NCBI GenBank assembly: GCA_004282745.1 | Contig: SHMT01000001.1 | Coordinates: forward strand, 124,001 to 188,000 | Source of the DNA: Candidatus Scalindua sp. SCAELEC01 | GTDB lineage: Bacteria; Planctomycetota; Brocadiia; Brocadiales; Scalinduaceae | DNA: 64,000 nt | Direction of reading: 5' to 3' | Shown here: piece after piece, positions 63,876 through 64,000 of the stretch | How the letters are laid out: every line of letters begins with the position of its first letter | Position numbering within the stretch: the stretch's first letter is position 1 | Translations under genes and position numbers: made by a program | The notes under the pieces: generated by a model | What the model was told of the DNA's origin: nothing | Databases searched by the model: none | What the model saw: the letters and a program-made list of their open reading frames with translations, nothing else

Positions 63876-64000
63876 TATTTATTTAATGAATAAAAGTCAG
63901 CCCTTGCTGATTGCCAGTCCCTACAGTTCCTGCAATCATCGGGTAATTTATCAAACGCATGAGAAATATGCAATTGCCGGAATTTCTTAAGTTTGTTATT
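63875..64000 (-). CDS. C-terminal end of a radical SAM/SPASM protein, cut by the window edge
   Basis: The last 41 codons of a gene entering from beyond the right edge. The frame is open from base 64000 and reads NNKLKKFRQLHI, then LPDDCRNCRDWQS and FYSLNK before TAA. The C-x2-C with DW after a basic helix is the terminal SPASM signature, and the piece aligns with the end of the protein at 60151 (CSNCPDWKYRSW). The stop overlaps the asnB start by one base (TAATG). A ninth radical SAM protein for the window. The radical SAM core itself is not visible, so this rests on the ending alone. Confidence 0.65.
   Translation of the reverse strand, partial: NNKLKKFRQLHISHAFDKLPDDCRNCRDWQSARADFYSLNK

Overview
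The window is an AT-rich bacterial chromosome segment (about 40 % G+C by eye) filled almost entirely by a very large surface-glycan and radical-SAM gene region. No rRNA, tRNA, CRISPR array, phage block or intact transposase was seen. The gene style (many radical SAM proteins, giant polytopic glycosyltransferase-like proteins, a nonulosonate module, a palindromic repeat family in the gaps, a hemerythrin domain protein) fits an environmental Gram-negative-type lineage such as an anammox planctomycete (Brocadiales) or a similarly deep lineage. That is an inference from gene style, since no phylogenetic marker lies in the window.

Layout. All genes from 0.5 to 40.3 kb are on the + strand except the small hemerythrin gene. 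All genes from 40.35 to 64 kb are on the - strand, so two long gene runs converge at about 40.33 kb. (1) 0.5-5.1 kb: nitroreductase, B12-binding radical SAM, DUF362-ferredoxin, radical SAM/SPASM. (2) 5.2-9.2 kb: MgtE magnesium channel, hemerythrin, and a GT39/PMT-like membrane protein. (3) 9.4-23.2 kb: a nonulosonic-acid and polysaccharide module: fused Gfo/Idh/MocA dehydrogenase-acetyltransferase, NeuB-type synthase, SDR, aldehyde dehydrogenase, full-length transketolase, flippase, NeuA-type cytidylyltransferase, a glycosyltransferase-like protein and three methyltransferases. (4) 23.2-23.6 kb: hicB with a chimeric, probably broken hicA. (5) 23.9-31.5 kb: a compact set of a deoxyhypusine-synthase-like protein, two nucleotidyltransferase-fold proteins (one fused to a PfkB kinase in reversed HldE order), a split transketolase whose second half is only the pyrimidine-binding domain, a GT2, and two paralogous radical SAM proteins with similar first 35 residues and the same last five residues. 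This is my best candidate for an undescribed pathway. (6) 31.9-40.3 kb: DUF457-like protein, B12 radical SAM, a 1333-residue YfhO-like protein with a duplicated beta-rich module, two small membrane/winged-helix-like proteins, and a UPF0104 flippase-like protein. (7) 40.35-64 kb (-): methyltransferases, GT2 enzymes, radical SAM proteins, two more YfhO-like proteins, two paralogous polytopic proteins, an NAD-sugar dehydratase, WbqC, a formyltransferase, AsnB, and the C-terminus of another SPASM protein running off the right edge.

How it may work together (inference): nucleotide sugars are made, methylated, formylated and amidated in the cytosol, moved over the membrane by the Wzx-like and UPF0104-like proteins as lipid-linked intermediates, and used on the outer face by the YfhO/PMT-like enzymes. 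Nine radical SAM proteins (eight complete, one partial) in 64 kb point to unusual sugar or lipid chemistry.

Two structural themes run across genes. A palindromic, transposase-less repeat of about 130-150 bp occurs in four full and several partial copies and supplies the stop codon of three genes. A small beta-sandwich-like module appears at unrelated positions in two different membrane-protein families.
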